Origin: Ephydatia muelleri
Lineage: Eukaryota > Porifera > Demospongiae > Spongillida > Spongillidae
Direction: 5' to 3'
Length of the DNA: 64,000 nt
Assembly (NCBI GenBank): GCA_013339895.1
Contig: JABACO010000008.1
Location: forward strand, 7,829,528-7,893,527
Shown here piece after piece: positions 28,555-39,699 of this stretch (its first letter is position 1; every line of letters begins with the position of its first letter). A model generated the notes under the pieces. The model saw only the letters and a program-made list of their open reading frames with translations. It ran no database searches and was not told where the DNA came from. A program made the position numbers and the translations under genes.

Positions 28555-29240
28555 CTCATGCAGGTTCTTGGATTTCAGTAATCCCTTCTACTGGTCTGGA
28601 TTTGCATCTGGACTCTGCTGAATGCCAGGTAGCTCTTAGATGGTGGTTAGGTCTTGACACGTCGCGTGGCTCCCTCTGCCCTCTTTGTCCCAACATTGCC
28701 CTTGACCATCTAGGTCACCATGCAGCTACTTGTAGACATGGTGGTGATGTGGTTGCACGGCACAACCGCTTACGAGATATCTTGGCCAACTTCTGTCGTC
28801 GAGCCCAACTTTCTGTGCGGGTTGAAGTAAGGTATGGCTTAGCTAGGGACCATATCAACTTCTGTCCTGCAGACATCCTGGCTCAGGGATGGGACAGGCG
28901 AAAGCCAGCAGCCTTTGACATTACAGTCACTTCACCCCTTACTCCCATATCCCTGAACAATGCCAGTGCATCAGTGGGGGCAGCAGCATATGCTGCTGAA
29001 TGCAGAAAGCATGCAGCCAATGATATCAAGTGCCAGGAGTGGGGATGATTATGCATCCCCTTAGCTGTGGAAACGTATGGCAATTGGGGGAAGGAGGCTC
29101 AGAGTGTTTTTTCTCGACTCGCTTCTCTGCTTTCCATCAGCCAGGCCATCCCCAAACCCAAAATGTTGTCTGAAATCTATAGCCCCCTCAACATGTCCCT
29201 GGTGATCATGGGAAGGGAAGCTGTCCAAGGGTAGGTTAGT
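28555..29240 (+). mobile_element. LINE-like C-terminal fragment, best preserved copy
   Basis: A 148-codon open stretch (28602-29048) covers the finger CPLCPNIALDHLGHHAATC, HNRLRDILANFCRRAQLSVR, VEVRYGLARDHINF, PADILAQGWDRRKPAAFDIT (20 residues), VTSPLTP and AECRKHAANDIKCQEWG, ending in TGA where relatives read Trp-x-CIPL; the remainder follows to about 29235. This copy keeps both candidate nuclease Asp residues (PAD and FDIT). Confidence 0.78.
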
Positions 29241-29339
29241 GGAACTGTAGGTTGATTAGTTGTGTTTGTAAGCAGAACTGTAGATTCATTAAAATAAATA
29301 GTATAGCAATAATGTGTACATATATCCCGCAGATCGTAA

Positions 29340-29590
29340 TGGAGGAGAACTACATCACCCCCTCGCCCTACACATAACTGCATGGTGACCTAATGGGTCC
29401 AAATCTATATCATTGCAATGAGGACATGAAAGCCCCCCCCCCCCCTCCCCCCCCCCCCCCCCCCCCCCCCCGGAGGTGTCCACACCTAACCCCAGCTGGA
29501 TTGCTACACAAAAATCACTTAGGTCCAGGTGCAAACCTAACTCCATTGTAGGTACCTCAGTAAGCCATTAAGATGGGGGCTGATACAGAA
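29340..29590 (-). mobile_element. LINE-like finger fragment with a poly-C/poly-G expansion
   Basis: Minus strand: ELGLHLDLSDFCVAIQLGLG, VDTSGG, then a Gly run encoded by the homopolymer at 29431-29471, then [19 protein letters not shown]. The homopolymer sits exactly at the Gly-rich turn before the finger, so it likely grew from GGG codons. Confidence 0.7.
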
Positions 29591-30655
29591 AGAAGGCAAG
29601 CTTTATTGCGTAAAGGTGGGTATTGGTGACTGCCTAGTACTGAAACGGGCAAAAAGGGGACAAATTAATGCTATGAAGTCTTGATCTGAATATTTGTTCG
29701 GTATATCAGTGACAACAGTATCAGGTAATGAATTCCATATGCAAATAAGTCTAACAGAGAAGATATTGGAGCGAAAATTATGGAAAGGCAATGACAAAGG
29801 ACTACATTTGATGGAGTTACCTCTTGTACAATATGGTGACAAGTTGATGTTGAAGAAGGCTGATGCATCTAGATCCACAAGGTTTTTCACAATCTTAAAA
29901 CTCATCAGGAGATCAAAATACACTCCACAATATTCCAATGAATGAAAATCCTAATTGATGAGACAATCAGCATAACTCATATTAAGCAGTTTTAATGATT
30001 TAAATATTGCACTGGTGAAAAGACGCTCAACACATTCAATGTCATTTGTGAACTATGGATTACTTACAGGTGTATTGTCTGACGTAAGTCGGCAAAGAGT
30101 AGAGATATCAAGCATGTGAAGACCTTTAAGCAAAGGATAACACCTTTGGAAAGACTATGCAGCAATAGACTGGGTTTAAAGTCAGATGAGAAGATATGAA
30201 CACCCAGGTCACAACTATTCTAGCTCTGTTTAACAGCACACCACCCAAAGAGTAAGAAATGTTGGCAGAGACATGCCCCAAGGATATTACATTGCATTTC
30301 TGAAAAGCTTTATTAAGCTGCCAGATTTGGGACCAGTACACAACACTAGGATAAAGGCGAAACTGAATCAGAAGAGTGAGCAACATAGTGTTTAGTATCA
30401 TCTGAAAATATTTTAGATTGAGCTGGTTGTAAACCAAGCAATCAGGTAGATCATTGAAATATAGAGAAACAAAAGGGGACGGAGCACTGAGCCTTGAGGA
30501 ACACTAGGTAGACAAGAAGACATAAACTGACCAATATTAACTTGCTGAAATCGATCGGTAAGAAAGGAAGATAACCATCTCCATTCACAACAGAGCAATC
30601 TCCTTGAGCATAATTTTCAAGCATAGGAATGTGTTGCGCAATGACATCCATATTC
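29591..30655 (-). mobile_element. CR1/Jockey-like LINE reverse transcriptase fragment
   Basis: Minus strand in several frames: WLSSFLTDRFQQVNIG, then VPQGSVLRPLLFL (RT motif VPQGSVLGPLLF), YISMIYLIAWF where INDL is expected, later SSHLTLNP, CNVISLGHVSANISYSLGG, and the typical tail FRSNIFSVRLICIWNSLPD. Different from the CPxC-type LINE. Many frameshifts and an YADD box I could not find intact. It lies in intron 3 of locus B. Confidence 0.72.
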
Positions 30656-31161
30656 TAACTCTTTGAACGCCAAGTGTGTATATGCATGCACGTACACACA
30701 ACCGTTACACCATTCACGCATGAGTTAGATATTGCGTGCTAAAATGTGTTGATCAGTCACAACTCAATGATGCATGCCTCTTACACTGGCTAAAGAACCC
30801 CATTATTCAGATGACCTCACTTCACTCCACTAATGCATCACTTTAATACTCCAAGAACAAGAATGCGTAGCCCAGATCAGTGTAGTATATCATGCCAGTT
30901 CACTTCCCCCTTTTGCAAGTTTGCATTATGGGTTGTTGCAACAAAAGGTGCAGTGGGTTATAATGGACACACAAAATGTGCTTACACCAGGACCACATAT
31001 TTGTATGACTAGTTATGGGGTTACATGCATGTCAGCATTGCACTTGTATGCATATTTTGATCAACACAACATAACACATAGCACTGCATGAATGGTGAGG
31101 CAGATAATTCTCGTTTTGTGAGCATGCATGTTTATATGCACTTGATGTTCAAAGAGCTAAA
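30656..31161. mobile_element. piggyBac-type MITE, copy 1
   Basis: Left end TAACTCTTTGAACGCCAAGTG and right end CACTTGATGTTCAAAGAGCTA are inverted. No coding capacity. The CTTTGxACGCC terminal pattern with TTAA-like ends is known from piggyBac elements. Copies also at 33240-33783 and 38859-39200. Confidence 0.65.
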
Positions 31162-31283
31162 CTACCTTGTGCTGTGTTGATTTTAAATATTATATACAAT
31201 TGATAGACTTGTTTTAAAATAGCAACTGTTCACAAAAAGCAATGTGAGAGATTATTATTCATGCCTCATGTTCATGTTTGCAG

Positions 31284-31384
31284 ATAATGTGGGATCTCCC
31301 CCCAACGTTCACAGGAATAACATTGATCCTATGAGAGCTGTTATTCCCTATGCCACTTATGAACTTCTGAATGACAACTCTCAA
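31284..31384 (+). CDS. Locus B exon 4: juxtamembrane part 1
   Basis: Phase 1 to 0: DNVGSPPNVHRNNIDPMRAV then IPYATYELLNDNSQ. Five residues longer at the start and five shorter at the end than in A, with the ATYExLND motif kept. Confidence 0.85.
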
Positions 31385-31635
31385 GTGAGATAGCTCTTGA
31401 CTACATTGATACTTTAGTTCAAGTGATTTTATATCATCCAGCTAGAGCTGAATTGTATTGATTATTGAAATTTAGTGATTATGGGTGAAGAAGTGTATTT
31501 GCAATTTTGCATGTCTAGTTCACATAACACTCAATATGGCAGAATGGATTGGGTTTTCATGAGAAACATGGCTTCGTACAACAGATCAGTGACTACATGC
31601 ATTCATATCACTGATCTCATGCTCTCCTACTGCAG

Positions 31636-31757
31636 GTTAATTACGATTATCTAGAGGAAGACTGTAACCCTTACATCATACCAGCATCACATGAGGAAGA
31701 GCTATATGTGCAATTGGAGTCCACAAATTTGAAAAAGATCCCAAGACACCAGATTCA
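31636..31757 (+). CDS. Locus B exon 5: juxtamembrane part 2
   Basis: 40 codons plus two bases. [41 protein letters not shown]. Differs from A at three positions only. Confidence 0.9.
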
Positions 31758-33174
31758 GTAAGCCTATAGAGATTCACGCTTGAATACTGTGAGTATCAGG
31801 TAGATAAAATTATTACATATGGTATAAAGAAACATTAAATACAAAGCAAAAGACAGAGGATGGTTTGGCATTGGCCTATGAAGAATGTTTGAGTCTTGTG
31901 GTTAGCAGAGCTGATGGTAGTAGAGGAACATTAAATACAATTTAGTTAAAATTGACGTCTGGCAAGGATGGCTTTAGTGTTAGTATTGGCACTTACCAGA
32001 TGGTGGTTCAGCCTGCTGCAAATGACAGACAGCACTTACAACTTGGTCCTGTATTTTATGATTGTTATTCAAGTATTGAAGCAGGTCTAAGATTAAAAGT
32101 GATAGCTAGTGGCATCAAAACCCTTTACAGGTATTATTTATTTTGTGCTTCAGGGGTCTGCGTTCTCTGTTGCAATTGTGTCTAAGGTAGTTTACTTGCT
32201 GCATTTAAAAACCATTTCATAACTTTGACCAGAGCTAACGAAATGCTTGGAAGTGGTCAGTTTGGTGGGGTTCAAATGGGAAAATGGAATGGCTCCAAAG
32301 GAAGGTGTGATGTTGCCATCAAGACTCTCAATTCTACAATAACCCAGCCAGATGCTAAGGTCAAGTTTCTGCAGGAAGCAGCCATCATGGCCCAGTTCAG
32401 ACATCCTAACGTTATTCAACTGTATGGCATTGTCCTTGATGGAGAACCTGTAAGTGATATAATTTGTATACTTCAATTAGCACAATTCCCTGCATGCAGA
32501 TAATGCTTGTGCTGGAGTTGGCCACTAAAAAGGATCTAAGAACACACCTTGGTACAATGAAGCCAGAGTAAGTATGTGGTTGGATAGGTACATGTTTGAT
32601 CTCATTCTATCCCAGTCCTGGACAGATGACACAACCTGACATTCCTTTGAGTCTTCTAAACTACTCAAAACAGACAGCAGCAGGAATGAAATATCTCTCT
32701 AGCAAATCATTTGTCCATCGTGACCTTGCTGCAAGAAACATACTTGTTACAAAGGACTGCATATGCAAGGTCATCTTCAAATCAAATAAGCATGATAAAA
32801 TTGAGCCTCCAATATTTAACCCTCAGATTGCTGATTTTGGATTGACGCGTGACCTGGCTGATGACACATATTATGTTTCCCATGGAGGAATGGTTCCCAT
32901 CAAGTGGACAGCTCCAGAAGCTATCCACTTCAAGAAGTACTCCACTGCCAGTGATGTGTGGAGCTATGGGTGCCTGCTGTATGAGATATGGAGCATGGGT
33001 GTGAAGCCTTTTGAAGGGAAGAGCAATGCAGAAGTAGGTTGTTGTGTGTAGACACTTGTAGTGTAGTATATCTTGGAGCTGTTCCATTTGCAGGTTGTTC
33101 AAAAGGTTGATTCAGGCTACAGACTCCCACCACCTCCTGGATGTCCACAGCTGATCTACCATTTGATGATTCAA

Positions 33175-33177
33175 TGA
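33175..33177 (+). other. In-frame TGA replacing a Cys codon
   Basis: CAATGATGGCAAGT here corresponds to CAATGCTGGTAAGT in locus A at 21566 onward: TGC became TGA, and the donor GT became GC two bases later. Confidence 0.9.
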
Positions 33178-33239
33178 TGGCAAGTCATTTTTGCAACTTT
33201 ATAATGCAAATGTTTCCATAAACATCATGCTAGTCATGC

Positions 33240-33783
33240 TTAACTCTTTGCACGCCAAGTGCATATATACATGCATTCTCACACAACCATATAATCATCT
33301 GTGTTATGCATGTCAGTGTTGTGTTTATTACAAAAATTGCTTTGAATACCATATTATACATTTACATACATGCAATTCAGTGACATGCATGTACACCAGC
33401 CATGTAGATGCTGAAGTGAAACCCAGGAGGGGCATTGGGGTGTACGCGCATCTTGCGTGTCCGTTATTACCTCGCACATAAGGTTGTACCAAATCATACT
33501 TATTATGAACTGCAGGTGGAGATGGAGTGAACTGTCATTTTAAACATGTTGTACTACACTAATGTGGGATCACATTCCTGTTCTGGGAGTAAATACCATT
33601 AGTAAAGTCATCTAAACAATGTGTTCTTCAGGTCACAAGTGCAGCAAACATCTGCATGCATGCATGCACCCTGAAGTTGCGATCTACATGTATCTTACTT
33701 ACATTGTTATGTAGAATTCATAACAGTTGTGTGTATATGCATGCATGCATATATGAGCGATCATTGTGTCCAAAGAGGTAAAA
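33240..33783. mobile_element. piggyBac-type MITE, copy 2
   Basis: Begins TTAACTCTTTGCACGCCAAG and ends CCAAAGAGGTAAAA. About 540 bp, inside intron 10 of locus B, which explains why this intron is longer than in A. Target TTAA visible at the left end only. Confidence 0.65.
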
Positions 33784-35357
33784 TCAGAATTCATTATTGT
33801 AAAACATCAGACAGTGTGGAAATTGGTTTGTGTTAAAGTTTTGACCATTTTTCTACATTCAATGTGTCTATTGTGAATGGCAGCTAATACATGGTATATT
33901 AGCAGGATTTAGGAGCCTGTAATTTGATGTACAAATCAACCCAATTAACTGCAAAGGGTAATAACATATAAAACATGCATTTGTGTTTTCGTTCGTTGAT
34001 ACAAAGTTACATTTGCAGGAACCCGGAGACACATTCTCGTCCATTTTTCGGAGAAATCTACCAGTCCTTGTGTCAGAGTGAAGAGCTTGTCCTTGCAATT
34101 CCAAGTGATGTCCACCTCATCCACCCCAATGCAGGAATGGTTGGTGCCTCTTTAGAGGCTGGAGAGAACCTGTACATTGAGCTCCAGAAGAGCTATTTGC
34201 AAGTGTAAAATTGATTGCCACCAGAACACTATTATCAGACTACTAATTTAGTCACTTTATGCTGTAGCTGCTTACATAGTGATCTTACTTTATGTAACTA
34301 TGACAGTCTAGTTAGCCACAAAGGTGTGAACATAATGTTTCACTTTCTGTGTTATTCTTGTTGAAATTATACGAGTTGCAAACGGATAAAGAAGTCCAAA
34401 TCTACCTTTTCCAACAAATAACTGTTGCAGTGCTGAGAGGCAATGCTGCATCCATTCTAGGGTATGCTGGTTTAGATTTAGATGTATATATGTATTGAAC
34501 TGCTTGTCTAGAGTTGAACTTATTGTCAATTTACCATCATCACTTATATTTTTGACTTATTGGTACATGTTCATAAATACTCCCAACCAGTAATTGGTAT
34601 GCATGTTTGGTTTGTTGTGTGCATTAAATAAGAGTTAATATTTTGTTACAGAACAAGTGAATGGAGCCTTTCCAATGGCTGCTTTCTGGCTATTTTTCCA
34701 GCTATTCCACAAAGGATTGCTGTAGCACCTCAATGCATTGATTACATGGAAGAATCCTGGGAAATAAAAGTTATTGTACACGATTTATAAGAGAGGTTGG
34801 GCAGGTTCTAGGCACTCCAACCCTATATGAACATGCAAATAGAGTGAACATTTTCTCACACCCACTTAGCACCCAAAACAATAGTTTCAAACCTATCTAA
34901 CATTGCCACTGCCTCTTACATCAATGGTATAAGAGCCATAGTATAGCCATGGTTTCTTATAAAATATTGACATCAAATTTGTGGTGCATGCTCAAGTCCA
35001 AATATCAGAAGTGGCCCCATTTACACTAGTAAATAAAAAGAAAACCTCAATCGCGAAAGTGATCTGTTAAGTTGTAGGATTGGTAGTGCGATAAGCAAGC
35101 TACTGTAATGATACAGTGTGGTTTGATAGGATCCTACAAACCAATAGTTTATAATAGTTATAAAATCGTTGATTTTGGTATCATGACAGCGACAGTCACA
35201 TGCTTCGAGTTCACAATACACCTTACGTTTCTGCACATCAATGCATTTAGAAACAATTCAAAAATAACAAGAATTCATTCAAAAGGAAAAAAGATGACCA
35301 ATCAATGCCATACGGGTACTTGTAATAGACAGAAGAAAAAGAAGTGCAAATGTATTA

Positions 35358-35549
35358 TTGGTGAGTTCAAACGGCCCTTGCAAGTCTAGTTGTGATGCAT
35401 TTTGCACAGATAATTGTGCATGCTCCTGCTGTTATGAAATCATCATTCCACTCTCCCTTTTTTTACTTTACTCTATGCTTAAAAATAGTTTCTTTGTGGC
35501 AATGCTTGGATGTTTATGTTGGTACGTACATGTAGCTTGGTCAACTTGA
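35358..35549 (+). other. Small Cys-rich open frame with hydrophobic tail
   Basis: About 60 codons without an ATG start: PCKSSCDAFCTDNCACSCCYE followed by IIIPLSLFLLYSML and FFVAMLGCLCWYV. Cys-cluster plus membrane-like segment resembles the Cys-rich/transmembrane layout of the receptor loci, but no splice model could be fixed. Tentative. Confidence 0.25.
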
Positions 35550-36258
35550 ACTTTGCACAATGAACTTACAAAGACCATCATTATTTGGAACAAGAGAAAT
35601 GTTGAACTCATCAAGCCTATTGAAGTTGCAACAGTACCCATCAGCCAGCCACAAATTGCTAAATGTATAGATATTTAAGCTACACCCCTGTTCAGTTGAC
35701 CTCGATCACTACTCGTCATGGTAACCATTTTAAATACAAGTGATCCATAGCCAGTACTTGTCTTTCTCCATGTTGTACATGTATGCACTCGTATATATTT
35801 ACTGCATTGAGAATTAATCAATTAAATATTTGGCATCATTTGATATTTTTTTAGAAAAAGGGTGACCCTTGCAGACCTGGTTGCAATTTGTGCAAATTGT
35901 GTTAGGTTGCTGTAGTTATTGCTACTGTTGCGAAGACTGCTTACAGCAGTAGATAAGTTTCAGAAATGGTATTAGGAGTTTGATCAAATCTGCATGATTA
36001 GGGATACTCTGAAGTACGTCTTATTCTCAATTAAATGATAGTGCCCTCTAGTGATCTAGGCATTGCCTGTTTTTTTTTTTACACCTCTCATTACTTATCG
36101 AAATGATATTGTGCTCCCATGTTAGTCATCAGATTTAATTCATGTCGATCAAAGGGCGTTGTGCACACTTATCCATTGTTCAGATTTTCCATATATGGGC
36201 ATTGATTTTTAGAGTTACAAGTTCTGTACTCTTAAATCTGGTGGATGTGATTTATTAA

Positions 36259-36266
36259 TGACGTCA
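36259..36266. promoter_or_regulatory. CRE-like palindrome TGACGTCA
   Basis: Perfect 8-bp cAMP-response-element consensus about 100 bp before a small open frame starting at 36368. It could occur by chance; no TATA box or gene confirms it. Confidence 0.25.
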
Positions 36267-36779
36267 GTAGCTAGCAGGGCTTCAAGTTACATTACGCCCT
36301 CGACCAGCGTCAGCCAGAACGCAGATATCTCATTTCGTCTTCTTTCTAATACTACCCAGAATCGTTAATGGTAAGCTTGCAGCTGTCATCATTCGTTATG
36401 GGTGCCTGTTTAACCGATTATACGCGGAATTGTAATATGTTTATCGTTTTTCCATGCATGGTATCAGATACGTCCGTACTTGTATATACCGCATGGCGTG
36501 GAATATTTCAGAGAGACTATTCTTTTGGTGATCTTGTGAGGTTTCGCTTTGCAGCGGTTGTGATTGACCCAACTCTTTCGAGCCAGAGATGATAATTAGT
36601 ATATATTGTCTCTGATTGAGCTATACCTGTATTTTCAGTTTTGTGTGTAGCTAGCTAGTCGCTGGTAGAGCGTAGCTGTATACGCTGAGTGGACTTAGTG
36701 TTGTGTGTGGGTGCATACGTAGTTGTACGCTCAGTTCACAAAATAATAAACATAAAAACCACATGATCGGATCTTAGTC

Positions 36780-38292
36780 AATCATTTTAGCGCTGCCCCA
36801 CGATTAATCAATAAATTCACTCCTTCCAACCAAGCGCTAGTTACTGTTTTTCAAAACGAAAGTTTGGAAAACATAGCGAAGAACGCTCATTTCGAGCTGA
36901 GTGGTGTCAACAGTTTGATTGTCTGCACTACAACAGAGCATCTGATGCAGCTTTTTGTTACATCTGCATGCAAGCTGAACATGAAGGAAATTTCTAGGTA
37001 GTACCAAACGAGATCAAGCCTTTATCACAAGAGGTTTCACCAATTGGAGAGATGCGACCAAAGCCTTCAAGAAACACGTGAAAACTTCCTGCCATAGTGA
37101 AGCAATACTAACGTTCAAGGGAAACACGGCCGACATTGGCGAGCTGTTAAGTACTGAACACCAGCGGGAAAATCTGAAAACAAGGCGGGCTTTTTTAAGG
37201 ATCATTCTTCGGAACATCAGATTTATTGCCAGGCAAGATTTGCCTCTAAGGGTCATGAGGATGAGACTGACAGTAATTTTATTCAGCTGCTCAACTTACA
37301 GGCTATTGATACTCCTGGCTTAGGTGACTGGATGAAGAAGAAAACCAATACATACACATCCCATGACATCCAGAATGAAGTATTATACATCGTGGCCCTT
37401 GGTATTTTAAGAGATGTCAGCAAAAGCATCTCTTACAAAGAGCAGCTTGTGGTGTGCATTAGATGGGTGGATGAATTATTGCAAGATCTTGAGAATGTGA
37501 TTGGGGTGTACAACGTTGGCACTATTGATGCCAAGACACTCACAGATGCTTTGGAAGATGTGCTCTTACGGGCAGGGTTAAAAATCCATAATTGCCGCGG
37601 TCAGTGTTATGATGGTGCTGCAAATATGTCTGGATCAAAAACTGGTGTCCAATCACACTTTTTGCAAAGAGAACCTCGGGCTCTGTTCACCCATTGTTAT
37701 GGGCACTCCCTCAACCTTGCTGCACTTAAAAACAATAAAGTGTGTAGGGATGCCTTGGATGTGGCCTTTGAAGTGAGTAAGCTATTTCGTTTCTCCCCAT
37801 AACGAAGTGCTGCCCTTCACGACATAAAAGTGTCTAATCCAATGGAAGATGAAGGCCCTATGCCAACAAACAACATTCGATCGTTTTGCCCAATTAGGTG
37901 GACAGTCAGAGGAGATGTAATAGCAAGTATACGACACAACTACGAAGCACTGAAGCAATTGTGGCTGAAATGCGTGGATTCTAGGGTTGATCCAGATGTG
38001 AAAGGACAAATCATTGGAGTGAGAGCACAGATGCCATGCTTTGAATTAGTTTTTGGCTTGGATTTGACCCTTAAGATACTGAAATTGGCAATTTAAGTAG
38101 AACATTACAAAGTTCATCAATCCTGGCCATCGCATTTTTGCATAGTTTTCGGAGTTTTTTTTCAACGCAAAATACGTTGGCTTCTGGGGCTCCGCCCCAG
38201 GCCCCGATGAAGGAGCTTACGGCGCTCCCCCATACCCCCTAGCTGGGCGGGAGCGGTGCCCCCTCCCGCACGCAATTTCCTAGATCCGCCCC
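36780..38292 (+). mobile_element. hAT-type DNA transposon (TTF-finger/ZMYM1-like), internally deleted
   Basis: Encodes an N-terminal TTF-type zinc finger: HYNRASDAAFCYICMQAEHE, FITRGFTNWRDATKAFKKHV, CHSEAI. After a one-base shift near 37250 it continues IQLLNLQAIDTPGLGDWMKK, then a core with VGTIDAKTLTDAL, CRGQCYDGAANMSG, FTHCYGHSLNLA. A TAA interrupts at 37800-37802, then IRSFCPIRWTVRGDVIASI. Similarity stops at about 38090 and the sequence jumps to a GC-rich terminus ending in CCTAGATCCGCCCCCG. The C-terminal dimerisation domain is deleted. Inactive. Confidence 0.85.
37332..38096 (+). pseudogene. hAT transposase core with internal stop
   Basis: Two consecutive in-frame blocks (156 and 88 codons) separated by TAA at 37800-37802. 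DGAANMSG and HCYGHSLNLA are hallmark sequences of the TTF/ZMYM1-like hAT group (DUF4371-type region). The enzyme would bind element ends and cut DNA in the nucleus. Missing: the C-terminal WxxFPxL and SxAEraFS blocks. N-terminal finger is in another frame just upstream. Confidence 0.85.
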
Positions 38293-38474
38293 CGTAGCCT
38301 GCGGCACCAATGCTAAACAGTTTCCGCGCGCGCCGCCCCTGAACAATCACTCGTCTATACACAATAACCACTGGTGTTGTACACGGTCAGTGGCTGCGTA
38401 AGCAAATTTGCGTCTTCCACGTATAATCAGTTAAAATCCCGATCTGTCATGGCCCGATTTCATAGTTCACATCC

Positions 38475-38640
38475 CTTTTCCAGTGGTCGTGTGTTCTCTG
38501 GCTGTATGTCATTTGTGGAGCGAACGGTAAGTATCCAGCTACGTCTACAGTTAGCGTTGATATAATGATATTTTGTTCTGTCGCTGAATGACGGTCGATA
38601 GGATAAGGATTTGTGTACACATTGTAACGTGCTGTTTTGT
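38475..38640 (+). repeat. Duplicated segment (pair with 44131-44296)
   Basis: CAGTGGTCGTGTGTTCTCTG through GATAAGGATTTGTGTACACA is about 90% identical by eye to 44136-44280. Both copies contain a possible exon end (SGRVFSG...SFVERT) with donor GTAAGTATC. One copy follows the hAT remnant, the other precedes the ZAD-like frame. Confidence 0.75.
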
Positions 38641-38858
38641 CCTCTCTTAACAACATTGAATGCGACAATGCAATGCAAGCCGTCTTCACCATAACCCAAA
38701 TACCGATGCCAGTAGCACAAGGTTAACTATTTGTGCAAGAATAAAAAAAGTGATATTTCTTTGAGCTAGCGTGTGTATAGTATACTATAAACAAACTATT
38801 CTAAGACACGGTGTTCTACTTCCAGTGTCCTGCAATCTAAATCTTATTCCTCTCCTTT

Positions 38859-39200
38859 TTAACTCTTTGAACGCCTAGTGCATATATACATGCATATTCT
38901 CACACAACCCTATAATCATACATGTATATAGGAATGTATATAGGATACATGTCAGTGTTGTGCTTATATTACAAAGAATTGCTTTGAATACCATGTTGTA
39001 CATGCAATTCAGTGACATGCATGTGAACCACTACACTGAAGTGGGATACACATTCCTGTTCTGGGAGTAAATAGCATTAGTGAAGTCATCTGAACAATGC
39101 TCTTCAGAAGAAACATAATTACTACATGCAGTAGTCAAGTTATCAAATATGTAATGTACTTATATGGTCACAAGTGCAGCAAACATGCATGCATCATTAA
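38859..39200 (+). mobile_element. piggyBac-type MITE, truncated copy 3
   Basis: Starts TTAACTCTTTGAACGCCTAG, follows the copy at 33240 through CACATTCCTGTTCTGGGAGT and CACAAGTGCAGCAAACAT, then similarity is lost before the right end. Confidence 0.6.
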
Positions 39201-39699
39201 GTTGTGATCCACACAAATACAAACAAACATTCCTTTGTTTCCAAAATCTCTCTACCTTTGCGTTGGTCCAAACAAACGACGCCATTTTGTTAACAGTGCG
39301 GTAGATCTCTTTGATGTCGCGATTTGTCATCGCAAAATAGGAAGGAAGGCTTTCTAATCGACTTGTTGCTAACGACAAATCGACTCGTATCATACACGAG
39401 TCGACCAAACCACAAAATCCCACAATTGTCTAGTTGCATGCGACAAATCGGCAGGAAGTCGACCCGTGTATATGCCGGCCTTTAGTTCATGTCCCGCTAT
39501 ACGACAACACCTAGATCGATGTGTTACGTAGTAAATCATGGACCTAAATCGGTGAAACACAAGTGGCGGCATTCGAGGGTTGGTAACAGATGACACCGTG
39601 TTTTTTTTTTTTGCTTAGGCAAAAGGTAGTTACGGAGAGCGTTGTAGATACTATGTACACGCCCCTGTGTGGTAACGAGCGCTGAATAGAATTAGTATG

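Larger units (their letters stand above)
24470..34208 (+). pseudogene. Receptor tyrosine kinase, locus B; premature stop near kinase end
   Basis: Exons mirror locus A: 24470-24551, 25760-26152, 27259-27396, 31284-31384, 31636-31757, 32233-32449, 32500-32567, 32616-32769, 32827-33033, 33094-33179, 34019-34208. The intended product would be 585 residues: signal peptide, CSCPNCDPP repeats, Thr/Ser/Pro stalk, transmembrane helix, Tyr-rich juxtamembrane segment, kinase with Lys309, Asp410 and DFG Asp428. In exon 10 the codon matching Cys527 of A is TGA (33175-33177), cutting the product at 521 residues and removing the last kinase helix and tail. The same exon's donor is GC, not GT. Everything else is intact and very close to A, so this is a recent pseudogene, a truncated but expressed receptor, or a sequencing error. 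Confidence 0.85.
32233..34208 (+). pseudogene. Locus B exons 6-11: tyrosine kinase domain with TGA
   Basis: All kinase motifs are intact through [16 protein letters not shown] and the [17 protein letters not shown] helix. The stop follows at MIQ*. The final exon (34019-34208) remains open with NPETHSRPFFGEIYQSL and ends [11 protein letters not shown], showing that decay, if real, is very recent. The 57-nt intron 32770-32826 is open in frame as in A. Confidence 0.9.
34209..36780. other. Region downstream of locus B
   Basis: No convincing gene. At 35300-35550 short frames encode Cys-rich text (CHTGTCNRQKKKKCKC; PCKSSCDAFCTDNCACSCC followed by a hydrophobic stretch), and 35880-35945 has GCCSYCYCCEDC. 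These could be exons of a small Cys-rich protein or relics of receptor ectodomain exons. A CRE-like palindrome is at 36259. Confidence 0.4.
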
